Assembly (NCBI GenBank): GCA_910587815.1
Contig: CAJUNK010000001.1
Coordinates: 165,387 to 229,386 of the forward strand
DNA: 64,000 bases
From: Candidatus Gastranaerophilales bacterium
GTDB taxonomy: Bacteria > Cyanobacteriota > Vampirovibrionia > Gastranaerophilales > Gastranaerophilaceae
Reading direction: 5' to 3'
Part shown: positions 48,650-58,052 of the stretch, in pieces
Numbering within the stretch: position 1 is the first letter of the stretch
Layout of the letters: each line of letters begins with the position of its first letter
Notes under the pieces: model-generated
What the model was told of the DNA's origin: nothing
Database searches by the model: none
The model's input: only the letters and a program-made list of their open reading frames with translations
Position numbers and translations under genes: made by a program

Positions 48650-49600
48650 ATGGGCTTAAAACTGTTTGGAAAAATTGCTTCAGCTACAATAAAAGACAGT
48701 ATATTTTGTCTATGTTTACTGTTTTTGTGTTTTAATCCGTATGCTTCAATTCCTGATAGATGGAAAATAAGTATAATATTTACATCTTTTGTTTTGTATC
48801 TTATGGTGCCAAGAATTATAAGATGCTATTTGGATAAAACTGCTTTTGATGAATTTGATATAATAAAAACTTTAGAACAAAAAGATGCATTTGTGGCTAC
48901 TTTATTTCATGATTTGAAAACACCTATTTTGTCACAAATAACAAGTTTACAAATGTTATCTGGTGGTGATTTTGGCGAATTAAATAATGGGCAAAAGGAT
49001 ATTGTAAAGGCGATTTTAAATTCATGTATTTATATGAAAGAGATGGTTTTTACTTTGCTTGCCACATACAAATATAATAATGGTGCAATTAAATTTGTAT
49101 ACAGTGAATTTGATGTGGTGGAACTTGTTTATAACTGTATCAATGAAATCAATGGCCTTGCAATGGAAAGAGGTATTAAGTTTTCTGTTGATATTAAGGA
49201 TATGAACTCTCATAATATTTATGCTGATTGCATACAAATAAAAAGAGTTATCATGAATTTGCTTTCTAATGCTGTAAATTATGCATATAAAAATACAACT
49301 GTAAAAATAAGTTTGGTTAATAACAAAGGGTATTTCAGATGTTATGTTGAAAATGCGGGTGCAAATATTCCTGATGAAATCTTGAAATTATTATTCCAAA
49401 AATATTCCAGCCATTCTTCAAAATCAATGAAAGCAGGAATTGGCCTTGGATTATATTTATCAAAGAGAATAATTATGGCACATGGCGGATATATAAAAGC
49501 TGATAGTGAAGAATATGAAAGAAATGTATTTAGTTTCTATATTCCATCTGTTAAGCTGAATAGTATAAAAGATAAAAATTATGGTAAAGTAACCTTTTAA
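48650..49600 (+). CDS. Membrane histidine kinase
   Basis: 316 residues. Two hydrophobic N-terminal helices (about 14-30 and 40-57), a HisKA domain with the phospho-His in LFHDLKTPILSQITSL, and an HATPase domain with N-box NLLSNAVNYAY and G-box GIGLGLYLSKRIIMAHGG. Close paralogue of the kinase core of 42561-44051: both share HDLKTPI, FGELN and YM..M. No response regulator is adjacent, so it may feed another pathway. TTG-like weak start region; the frame begins at ATG-equivalent 48650. Confidence 0.85.
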   Translation: MGLKLFGKIASATIKDSIFCLCLLFLCFNPYASIPDRWKISIIFTSFVLYLMVPRIIRCYLDKTAFDEFDIIKTLEQKDAFVATLFHDLKTPILSQITSLQMLSGGDFGELNNGQKDIVKAILNSCIYMKEMVFTLLATYKYNNGAIKFVYSEFDVVELVYNCINEINGLAMERGIKFSVDIKDMNSHNIYADCIQIKRVIMNLLSNAVNYAYKNTTVKISLVNNKGYFRCYVENAGANIPDEILKLLFQKYSSHSSKSMKAGIGLGLYLSKRIIMAHGGYIKADSEEYERNVFSFYIPSVKLNSIKDKNYGKVTF

Positions 49601-49683
49601 AATTAAATAACTATTATAATTTGAATTAATATTATAATTAGTGTTATAATACATATTAGGAAAATACTTGCATGGTGGATTAA

Positions 49684-49709
49684 AAAATACGGTCATTCGA
49701 CCGTATTTT
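49684..49709. terminator. Bidirectional terminator between the histidine kinase and the ABC gene
   Basis: A perfect 11-bp stem AAAATACGGTC / GACCGTATTTT with a 4-base loop, between converging genes ending at 49600 and 49718. T-runs exist on both sides. Confidence 0.9.
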
Positions 49710-49717
49710 AATATCTT

Positions 49718-52399
49718 TTATTGATGCTTTACAGTTGGTTCTTCTTTTTTAAATTGCATTTCATAAAGTGTTTTATAGTGCCCATTTTCAATTTTTAATA
49801 ATTCTTCATGTTTACCTATTTCTACTAATTTGCCTTCATTTATAACTGCAATTCTATCGGCATTTTTGATTGTAGATAATCTGTGTGCAATGATAAACAC
49901 TGTTCTATTTTGCATAAGGTTATTCATAGCTTTTTGAACAATGGCTTCTGATTCATTATCAAGTGCGCTTGTTGCTTCATCTAAAATAACAATTGGTGCA
50001 TTTCTAAGTATTGCACGGGCAATTGCAACTCTTTGTCTTTGACCTCCGGATAAAGTTAGGCCACGTTCGCCAAGTTTTGTTTCCAGGCCTTCAGGCAGCT
50101 CTTGAATTATATCTTCTAAATGTGCTGCTTTAATAGCTTCCATCAATTCTTCAGTTGTTGCATCGGGGTTGCCCATCATAATATTTTCTTTGATGCTTCC
50201 AGAAAACAAGAAATTATCCTGAAAAACCATTGAAATGTTGTTTCTTAAACTTTTAAGGGAATATTTTTTGATATCAATGCTATCAAATTCAATAGAGCCT
50301 GATTTTATGTCATAAAATCTTGGTAAAAGACTAACCAAAGTAGATTTTCCGCCACCAGAATTACCAACTATTGCTAGAGTTTCATTCTTTTTGATTTTTA
50401 AATTTATATTTTTTAATACAGGAATATTTGGTGTATATTCAAAGGTGACATCTTTAAAATCAATATGGTTGTTTAGTCCTTTTAATTCAAGAGGGTTTTT
50501 GCAATCTTGTATTGCAGGTTCTAAATCAAATAATTCAAAAACACGGCCCATTGCAACAAATATATTTTGAATACTTGTTAAGGTGTTTCCTAAAGTTTTA
50601 ACGGGCTTGTATAAAAGCAAAAGCGAAGTTACAAAAGATGCAAAGGCCCCTGGTGTCATTTGTCCTGTGTTAATTAAATAAGTTCCAACTCCTAAAACCG
50701 CAGCTATTCCAAATGATGCTATTTGATACATCATAGGGCTCATCCATCCTGCCCTTTTGTATAAAGATATTCCAATATTGTAGCTATTCCAGATTTGTTT
50801 TTGGAAATATTCATTTTGCCTGTCTTGCAAACCATAAGCAGCCATAACTTTATTGCCGGAGTATGTTTCATTAATATTTGTTGTAATTTTTCCGCTGATT
50901 ACCATATTTTTATTTGAAGTTTCTTTGATTCTGTTTCTAATTAGAATTACAGGAACAAATGCGATTAGAAGCACTAAAATACCAATGAATGCTAATTTCC
51001 AAGAACTGTACACCATAACAGCAATTAAACCTAGCGCGCTGCAAAGGCTTGTTGTAATGGTTTTAATATTTTCAATTATGCCTGCCGATGCTGTTCCAGG
51101 ATCGCCCATGTATCTTGAAATTACAATGCCCGAAGAATTATCGTCAAAAAATTGCGGATGCATGTGGATTAATCTTTTAAATAAATCAAATTTAACATCA
51201 TTTGTTATCCTTTGGCTTGTCCAGGTTGAAAAATAGCCGTTCAAATATCTTAAAACGCCTTGGAGTGCTGCAAAAAGGACAATGCCGATTGGTATTATGA
51301 AGGCCATTTTTATACTTGAGATGTTTAAATTTATTCCATAAAAACTATATGCAAATTCCTTGTTGCCAATAACATAATCCATATAAGGTTTTAGGGCTAG
51401 TGCGGTAACGCCATCCAAAAGTCCCAAAGGAATTGCAATTAAAAAACCGATTAAAATTCTAAACCAATAAGGTTTAATGTATGGAAATATTCTCGATAAA
51501 AGCCAGGTGTATTTAAAAGAATTTTTGGCAGAGCTTGTTGAAAGCTTATATTTATTTAATTTTCTATATTCTTTGATTTCATTGTAAATTGGGGTTTTTT
51601 CGGCATATTCCCACCAAAGGTTAAGATAAGAATTTTTACAAGGCTCATTTCCTAATGGTTTTGGACCAATGAAAGTTATAATTTTTGGGGTTTCAATATG
51701 GGATAAGAACAACTTATATTTATTTTTTGTTTCTTTAGAACAATTAAGTTTTTTATTTTTTCTATACCAATCTTCAGTATAATTCCATTCATAGTCAATT
51801 TGCTTATAGGTTAGAATCTTATTACTAATGTATAAATCATCTAAAATGTTTTCGTGTGAACTTTTTAGATACTCATTGAATTTTTCAAAAATATTTAACT
51901 TTCTATATTGATTTAAATTAATCAATTGTACATTATTGTTGGCAATAAAATTTCCATTTTCATAATTTTCTATAGATTCTGCAAATGAATACTCGCAAGC
52001 AGCTGCACAATAATCCTCTAAATCTGTGTCATAAAATTTTTCAATATTTGAGTCAACAATGCAAAATTCATTTAAATAAAGAATTTTATCTTCATTGATT
52101 AAATTTCCAAATTCAAATACATAAAGCCTGTTTGTAAATAATAAATGTTGTTTTAGATATTGGTATTTATCAAAGTTAATTTTAACTACATTAAAAGTTG
52201 CATTTGGTTGTTTATCTATAAACTTTTCAATCGCTGACAAATATTCATTTTCAAATGAGCTGTCTATGGCTAAATAAAAATCAAACATAACGTTTTTATT
52301 GTTACATAATAAACTTTGCATAGATACAATGTTTAATAGATATGTATCATTGATTGGTGTATATGCAATATTAATTTTTTTCATATTTGCGACTTTCAT
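49718..52399 (-). CDS. MsbA-like ABC exporter fused to a degenerate GT8-like domain
   Basis: 893 residues. Residues 1-270 resemble a GT8 glycosyltransferase (INIAYTPINDTYLLNIVSMQSLL ... ending with the NLWWEYAEKTPIY region), but where GT8 has YLDCD the protein has YLNEFCIVDS, so the metal-binding DXD is lost. Residues about 305-890 are a full exporter half: six-helix domain, Walker A GNSGGGKS, signature LSGGQRQR, Walker B IVILDEATSAL and H-loop IIAHRLS, closest to MsbA/lipid flippases. It should dimerise in the inner membrane and flip a lipid-linked glycan made by the cluster upstream. The GT-like part may be a sugar-recognition module. Confidence 0.85.
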   Translation of the reverse strand: MKVANMKKINIAYTPINDTYLLNIVSMQSLLCNNKNVMFDFYLAIDSSFENEYLSAIEKFIDKQPNATFNVVKINFDKYQYLKQHLLFTNRLYVFEFGNLINEDKILYLNEFCIVDSNIEKFYDTDLEDYCAAACEYSFAESIENYENGNFIANNNVQLINLNQYRKLNIFEKFNEYLKSSHENILDDLYISNKILTYKQIDYEWNYTEDWYRKNKKLNCSKETKNKYKLFLSHIETPKIITFIGPKPLGNEPCKNSYLNLWWEYAEKTPIYNEIKEYRKLNKYKLSTSSAKNSFKYTWLLSRIFPYIKPYWFRILIGFLIAIPLGLLDGVTALALKPYMDYVIGNKEFAYSFYGINLNISSIKMAFIIPIGIVLFAALQGVLRYLNGYFSTWTSQRITNDVKFDLFKRLIHMHPQFFDDNSSGIVISRYMGDPGTASAGIIENIKTITTSLCSALGLIAVMVYSSWKLAFIGILVLLIAFVPVILIRNRIKETSNKNMVISGKITTNINETYSGNKVMAAYGLQDRQNEYFQKQIWNSYNIGISLYKRAGWMSPMMYQIASFGIAAVLGVGTYLINTGQMTPGAFASFVTSLLLLYKPVKTLGNTLTSIQNIFVAMGRVFELFDLEPAIQDCKNPLELKGLNNHIDFKDVTFEYTPNIPVLKNINLKIKKNETLAIVGNSGGGKSTLVSLLPRFYDIKSGSIEFDSIDIKKYSLKSLRNNISMVFQDNFLFSGSIKENIMMGNPDATTEELMEAIKAAHLEDIIQELPEGLETKLGERGLTLSGGQRQRVAIARAILRNAPIVILDEATSALDNESEAIVQKAMNNLMQNRTVFIIAHRLSTIKNADRIAVINEGKLVEIGKHEELLKIENGHYKTLYEMQFKKEEPTVKHQ

Positions 52400-52459
52400 A
52401 TACGCTTATTAATAGCGGGTTGCAGCTTTTCTTGCGTTTTTATAATGGCGATTGAATTT

Positions 52460-53176
52460 TTATAAATTTTTATTAAATTTAAATTTTAATCCGCATAAAG
52501 TTATAACTTTATGCTTTTTGTTTTCTTGATATTCATTTTTAACTGAAAAAATATTTTGTAAAAATGTTGGTTTTACTTCAAGCTTGTCTAAGCGAGAATT
52601 AATTTTATCTATATCTTTATAAACAGCTTCTTCTGTTATTTTATAATAATTCGCCATAAGTTTTCCATCAACAGGAAATGTTAAAATTGCAGAAAGCCAT
52701 TCATAACGCCCTCTTAGGATTGTTTGGGTTTTAAAATACTTGTTAAATAATTCATAGTACCAAAATATTGGCTTAACGGTGCAATGAGCATTTTCCCCGT
52801 TTGGCAAATGAAACACAGCCAATGCATGGTGCAAACCAAAGTACACATTTTGTGAAATAGATGAGATTTTTTTTACCACATCTTCAATTTCATCTTCAGG
52901 AATATGTTCCAATACATCAAAATTAATTACCAAGTCAACTTTATGAATTGGTAAAAAATCTTTGCCTTCAATGGCAGGGTCGTATCCATATATATCAATA
53001 TTTGGATATATTTTTTTTAATTCTTCGATTCTGCCGCCTTTTCCGCATCCATAATCAAGAATTGTTTTTGGTTTTAAAAAATCAATAACTAAGCACAGCT
53101 CTTCTAAAAAATCTTTAGAATTGCCATAATCCTTTTCTTGTTTATGCAATTGTTTGTATTGTTCTATATTTTTCAT
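52460..53176 (-). CDS. SAM-dependent methyltransferase of the glycan cluster
   Basis: 238 residues. Motif I ILDYGCGKGGRIEELKK, motif II-like DIYGYDPAIEG and motif IV VDLVINFDVLEHIPEDE define a class I methyltransferase, like those modifying sugars or chain ends of surface glycans. The last 45 residues (FLQNIFSVKNEYQENKKHKV, then ITLCGLKFKF) form a short tail seen at the ends of other proteins of this cluster. An ATG with weak GGAGTT-like site at 53176. Confidence 0.78.
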   Translation of the reverse strand: MKNIEQYKQLHKQEKDYGNSKDFLEELCLVIDFLKPKTILDYGCGKGGRIEELKKIYPNIDIYGYDPAIEGKDFLPIHKVDLVINFDVLEHIPEDEIEDVVKKISSISQNVYFGLHHALAVFHLPNGENAHCTVKPIFWYYELFNKYFKTQTILRGRYEWLSAILTFPVDGKLMANYYKITEEAVYKDIDKINSRLDKLEVKPTFLQNIFSVKNEYQENKKHKVITLCGLKFKFNKNL

Positions 53177-53218
53177 TTTGAACTCCTATTTTCTGTTTTA
53201 CGCATGGCAATAAAATTT

Positions 53219-53368
53219 TTAGCTAAATTGCAATTTTCGCCATAACATTTTTAGTCTATTTATGGTTTTAGAATCTTGATTGTGATTTAAACCATAAATG
53301 GTAATAATTTTATGTGATTTATCTTCGCTATTTTTTATTGAAAATATGTTTTGTATAAAACGTTTCAT
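53219..53368 (-). CDS. 49-residue stand-alone glycosyltransferase tail domain
   Basis: A short frame too small for routine tracks. It begins MKRFIQNIFSIKNSEDKSHK and continues IITIYGL, matching the C-terminal tails of the methyltransferase (FLQNIFSVKN ... KVITLCGL) and of the GT2-GT8 protein (FIQSLFSLKN ... KIVTILGI). AAAGGA lies 8 bases before the ATG. Either a real small protein or a shard left by recombination between glycan genes. Confidence 0.5.
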   Translation of the reverse strand: MKRFIQNIFSIKNSEDKSHKIITIYGLNHNQDSKTINRLKMLWRKLQFS

Positions 53369-53380
53369 TTATGAATTCCT

Positions 53381-56071
53381 TTAATTTGTTTTGATGGTTT
53401 CTTTTTGATATTCATCTTTAAATACTCCCTTTAATCCTACAGGGTTTATTGAAATGATTTCAATATCGGGATAGTATATTTGTGTAAATTCTTTTAATGC
53501 TTTCCAACCGTTGTCAATTTTAATAATATGTTGTTCAAGCAGATGGTTGTCTACCGTTCTTTTTGTGCCATCGTAACGTTTACCAAAAGTGTTATCACAT
53601 CCGACTATGTAAAGTCTTTTTGGGTTTGTCCACAAAGCAAATACTAAAGCTTGAAATGTTGTACTCCAAAAACTTGGCAGGGGTGATATTGTAATGTCTG
53701 GATAATAATTTTCATCATAATCAAAAGCGTTATAGCTTAAATAATATCTTTCAGCGTTCATTTGCTGTGCAACATTATCAGGAATATTCAAAGAATCAAA
53801 ATGATTCATAAAAATGCCGCAAAACTTTTTGCATTCATTTTTTCTGTAATTAATTACATTTTTAATATATGGCTTTATGTTTTTATAATCTAAAACAAAA
53901 AGATAATCCAATTTTATTTTGTCTTGAAGACAAGCTGCATTTACTCCAATGTGAATAGCATCTTTAATTGGTATATAATCATTGAGTGTAGGGCCTGTTG
54001 CAACAATGACAACATCTTTTCCCTGGTTTATATTTTTATATTTTGGAAAAACTTTTTGATGCAAATTATATACAGCAAGGCTTTTTGAAACCTCGCTGCT
54101 AATTTTGTATTTTAATTGTTTGTTTTCTTCAATAAGCTTGGTATTTTGGGCGATAATATTGCTTAAATCATTTTTTATTTGTGTGAAATTATCTTTCTTT
54201 TTATAAAATCTTATTCCAAAAAGATATTTTCTTTTTGTATAATCCCAGTTTGTTTCTTTAAAAACAGGAATACCAAAAATTTTAACCTTTGTTTTGCCGC
54301 AGGATTTTTTCTTATAATAAAAAATTCTTCCAAACTCTTTTAAAAATTTATTAATTTTATATTTATAATATTGGTTTTTATATGGAGTAAATTTCAAGTA
54401 TTTAAAATATTTTTTCCAAAGGGGGTGCAAACAGGTCTTGTTCCAAGGTTTTAAGTTACCACTATAATGGATAATTATAGGATGTGCCTTTGCTTCATTC
54501 ATTTCTTGGTCTGTATATAAACTATATTGTCCATCAAAATATGCAGTTTGCTGAAGATTGCATTTTGGGTGTACAAACTTAACTTTGCCATTAAGCGTAT
54601 AGTTTAAAACGTCTTGGTCTACCCATCTTATTTTTTGATTTTCAACCAGTATTTTTGTGTTTTCGAATAATTTTTTGCTTATGTTATTCTTAATCCATTT
54701 TTGGTTATTTATTAAAATAACACCTGCATTAAAAGATTTGCTTATTCCATTGTTTTCATAGTAAGTATGAGCTTCTTCCCATAATTCTTCAATTGCTGCA
54801 ATATAATTATCTTCTATATCTGTGTTCCAAAATTCATTTAATGAATTTTTAACAACAATATCGCAATCAAAATAGAAACATTTTTCTAATTCAGGTTTTA
54901 ACTTTGGAATAAGGTATCTGTAATAGGTCTGTTTTGATATGTGTTGGCATTCAGGTGTGATAGGGCAAATATCAAACAAAGAATCATCGATTTTAATGTA
55001 TTCTATTTTGCAATCTTTTATTTGTTTTATTTTTTCAATTTTCGCCTTATTTTTATTTGATATTCCGCCATCTAAAACATAAAATCTGAAATTTTCAAAA
55101 GATAAAGAGTTTACAAGAATTGATGCCATTGCGGTACATAGATGTTGTGAAAATTTATCATCTGATGCAAAGAAAATATCCATGGTACAGGGTTTGCCAC
55201 AGAATTTTTCTTCAAATCTATTTATGGCATCAGCTGGAATAATTTGTGGATATTGTTTCATTTTTTCTAAAACATTGCCAATGATTTTTTTATTATTGAA
55301 TTCAAAAGGATATTTGAATATTGATTTTCTTATTTTTTCAACTTCTTTTTTATTATTGTAAAATCTGTTTAATAAGTCTTCGCGTACTCTTTCTGCGGTT
55401 TTATTTTGTATTTTACCTGTTTTATTTGCTTGGGTTACGCTTTTTTTATGACATCTATAGCTTACAAGTGTTTCGGGTAGGTTTGCAAGTTTTCCGCCCC
55501 TTAAAATAATTTCTTTCCAAAGATGATATTCTTCGGCGTAAAGTTCCTTTGGAGAATAGTTTAAATTATGTTCTCTTAAAAATGATTTTCTAATCATAAC
55601 AGAAGGGTGACACATTGGGTTATAAAAATTCATTGCTATGGCAAGTTCATCGCTGTCTGTCAAAGTTATCCAGCTTTTTACATCAGGATTGCCAAAAATT
55701 TCAATAAATGTTCCAAGTACAGTAATATCAGGATTTTCATCCATAAATTTTACCTGTTTTTCAAAACGGGTTGGCATTGAAATGTCATCATCATCCATTC
55801 TTGCAATGTATTCACCCTTTGCCATTTCAAAACCTTTTCGAAGATTATAATTATAATCCATATTCTTTTTATTTTTTATAAATACAATCCTATCATCCTT
55901 ATTTGCATATTCCTGGATGACGTTTGCCGTATTATCTGTTGAGCAATCATCAATTATGATAAATTCAAAATCTTTATATGTTTGATTAAGAATTGATTCA
56001 ATTGCTTCTTTTGCATATTGCGGGCGGTTATACGCAGACATTACTACCGATATTTTTGGATTGTTATTCAT
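53381..56071 (-). CDS. Three-domain glycosyltransferase (GT2 + GT8 + DUF115-like)
   Basis: 896 residues. A GT2 domain spans about 1-240: KISVVMSAYNRPQYAKEAIESIL, DDCSTDNT, the DXD-type MDDDD at 92-96. A GT8 domain spans about 295-575: MDIFFASDDKFSQHL, FDCDIVV with DCD at 402-404, HYSGNLKPWN. Then an FGIP/FGIR linker, a coiled coil (about 640-670), and a C-terminal part (about 690-890) with DVVIVATGPTLNDYIP and YIVGCDNTFGKRYDG, resembling DUF115/MptE-like transferases. It would add two or three sugars in sequence to one acceptor. One base separates it from the next cluster gene. Confidence 0.8.
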   Translation of the reverse strand: MNNNPKISVVMSAYNRPQYAKEAIESILNQTYKDFEFIIIDDCSTDNTANVIQEYANKDDRIVFIKNKKNMDYNYNLRKGFEMAKGEYIARMDDDDISMPTRFEKQVKFMDENPDITVLGTFIEIFGNPDVKSWITLTDSDELAIAMNFYNPMCHPSVMIRKSFLREHNLNYSPKELYAEEYHLWKEIILRGGKLANLPETLVSYRCHKKSVTQANKTGKIQNKTAERVREDLLNRFYNNKKEVEKIRKSIFKYPFEFNNKKIIGNVLEKMKQYPQIIPADAINRFEEKFCGKPCTMDIFFASDDKFSQHLCTAMASILVNSLSFENFRFYVLDGGISNKNKAKIEKIKQIKDCKIEYIKIDDSLFDICPITPECQHISKQTYYRYLIPKLKPELEKCFYFDCDIVVKNSLNEFWNTDIEDNYIAAIEELWEEAHTYYENNGISKSFNAGVILINNQKWIKNNISKKLFENTKILVENQKIRWVDQDVLNYTLNGKVKFVHPKCNLQQTAYFDGQYSLYTDQEMNEAKAHPIIIHYSGNLKPWNKTCLHPLWKKYFKYLKFTPYKNQYYKYKINKFLKEFGRIFYYKKKSCGKTKVKIFGIPVFKETNWDYTKRKYLFGIRFYKKKDNFTQIKNDLSNIIAQNTKLIEENKQLKYKISSEVSKSLAVYNLHQKVFPKYKNINQGKDVVIVATGPTLNDYIPIKDAIHIGVNAACLQDKIKLDYLFVLDYKNIKPYIKNVINYRKNECKKFCGIFMNHFDSLNIPDNVAQQMNAERYYLSYNAFDYDENYYPDITISPLPSFWSTTFQALVFALWTNPKRLYIVGCDNTFGKRYDGTKRTVDNHLLEQHIIKIDNGWKALKEFTQIYYPDIEIISINPVGLKGVFKDEYQKETIKTN

Positions 56072-56072
56072 A

Positions 56073-58052
56073 TTATTCCTTTATATGTTTTTTAATTCTT
56101 ATTCCTAAAATTGTTACAATTTTGTATTTGTTTTGTCCTTCTGTTTTATTTTTTAGGGAAAATAAACTTTGAATAAATTTGTGTAAAAATACGTTAAGAT
56201 TTTTCCATTTATATTTAGTAAACCATTTGTATTTAAAATATTCAATTTGTAAAGGATGATAACAATGCTTGTCCCAAGGTTTTCCTGTGTCGGTATAATG
56301 TATTATTGCGGGGTGTTTTTTTGCAATTGCCTCATCTTTTTTTGTATAATTATGTTTCAGTTCATTGTACCTATATAGCCGTCCATTGGCATTCCAACAC
56401 AATGGCAAAAATTTGCATTTTCCGTTAAACACGCCATTTAAAATATCTTGATCTTGTAGGGTTATAATGTTTTGATTTGCTTTGTAATAGTTGAAACATT
56501 TTTCTTTTAAATCAAAGCTTCTCAGCTGTTTTAAATTAAAAACCATTACGCCAGCATTAAAGTAATTGTTTTCAACTGGAAGTTTTAATCTTAATGATTG
56601 AGTGATACTTCCTTCATCCTCTATGACGCCTGCTAAATAACCACTTATATCAAAGCTGTGCAGGATTTTTAAATCTACCTTTGCGATTATATCGCAATCC
56701 AAATAGATTAATTTATCAATATCCTTAGGAAGAATATCTGTTATAAATAATCTGTAATATGTTGCTGCAGAAATATATTCCCTATTTAATGGCAGTAGTG
56801 AAAAGTCAAATTTTTCCATATTGTAAAAATAACAATTAAATTGCCTGATTTTCTTTAGGTTTAATATTTTTTCCTTATTATCACCACTGATGTCACCATT
56901 TAAAATATGAATGTTATAAGCATCGTTTTTAGATGAATTTTTTAAAATAGAAGAAATTGCAACGGCTAAATGCTGAGCATAATTATCATCTGATGCAAAG
57001 CAAATATTGATTATTTCCTGATTATTTAATGTTTCGGTTTTGTTTTGTGCCTTTAATATATTTTTTCCAAACAGCATTATGCTTTTTTCTTTTTTACTTA
57101 GTTTTATGCTTATTATTTCTTTTCTGTATCTCTTTATAAGTATTTTAAAGCGTTTTAGCGGAAGATTTTTGTAATCTTTCTTGTAAACACCTGTTCTATC
57201 GAGCATTTTTTTAATTCTATCATAACAATCTTTTGTATTAGAGATTTTTTTCATCCCTAAAACAATATTTATATATGCCATCTCACGTTTTGCAAGGGCG
57301 GATAGAATGGTGGCATCTATGATATTGTTATTTTCTAACCATTTATGGATTTCATCACATCTTTTAAATGGAATTGTATAATCTTTCAGGTCATCTGATT
57401 CAAAATAATTTAATCTACGCCAGTAATAATAAGCATTTGAAGTGTAATTTATCTTTTTTGCAAGGCACATTGTCTGCACTTGAAAAGGGTTATCGCTCCA
57501 GCCTGCGCCAGGTGCTTCTACAAAATTAATATTGTTTTTATCTAAAAATTCTTTTTTATAAATGCAGCTCCAAATACTTGGATGATAGGTTAAAAAATGC
57601 GGATATTCATATATTGTAAAACTTTTATCTTCAGGAATAAAATCCGGCCAATTTACTTGTTTTATCCATTTTTGTTCTTTTGATTGCAGATTGTCAAAAA
57701 AGCTTGATTTTACTATATCTGAATCATTATCTTTTGCAATTTTATATAAATCTTCATACATTTTTGGGTCAATAAAATCATCAGGTTCCACTATTGCAAT
57801 ATATTCACCTGTTGCATGCTTTAGGCCTAAATTACAAGTCTTTCCGTATCCTTCATTTTCTTTATGGATTGGGATTATTCTATCATCGTGCTTAGCATAT
57901 TCATTGATAATTTCACAGCATTTATCTTTTGAGCCATCGTTTATTAAAATTATCTCTAAATCAGATAAAGTTTGCGCTAAAATGCTATCCAGAGCTTCTT
58001 TTAGATATTTTTCAACATTATAGATTGGAACAATTACAGAGATTTTTGGCAT
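56073..58052 (-). CDS. Two-domain glycosyltransferase (GT2 + GT8)
   Basis: 659 residues. GT2 at about 1-240 (KISVIVPIYNVEKYLKEALDSIL, NDGSKDK, EPDD at 89-92), a linker with SIMLFGK, GT8 at about 349-620 (INICFASDDNYAQHLAVAISSIL, YLDCDIIA, HYTDTGKPWDKHCYHPL), and the FIQSLFSLKN ... ILGIRIKK tail. The DXD-type motifs are intact in both halves. Its GT2 half is a tandem duplicate of the next gene (58053-59129), with a 101-base stretch differing at one base only. Confidence 0.85.
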   Translation of the reverse strand: MPKISVIVPIYNVEKYLKEALDSILAQTLSDLEIILINDGSKDKCCEIINEYAKHDDRIIPIHKENEGYGKTCNLGLKHATGEYIAIVEPDDFIDPKMYEDLYKIAKDNDSDIVKSSFFDNLQSKEQKWIKQVNWPDFIPEDKSFTIYEYPHFLTYHPSIWSCIYKKEFLDKNNINFVEAPGAGWSDNPFQVQTMCLAKKINYTSNAYYYWRRLNYFESDDLKDYTIPFKRCDEIHKWLENNNIIDATILSALAKREMAYINIVLGMKKISNTKDCYDRIKKMLDRTGVYKKDYKNLPLKRFKILIKRYRKEIISIKLSKKEKSIMLFGKNILKAQNKTETLNNQEIINICFASDDNYAQHLAVAISSILKNSSKNDAYNIHILNGDISGDNKEKILNLKKIRQFNCYFYNMEKFDFSLLPLNREYISAATYYRLFITDILPKDIDKLIYLDCDIIAKVDLKILHSFDISGYLAGVIEDEGSITQSLRLKLPVENNYFNAGVMVFNLKQLRSFDLKEKCFNYYKANQNIITLQDQDILNGVFNGKCKFLPLCWNANGRLYRYNELKHNYTKKDEAIAKKHPAIIHYTDTGKPWDKHCYHPLQIEYFKYKWFTKYKWKNLNVFLHKFIQSLFSLKNKTEGQNKYKIVTILGIRIKKHIKE

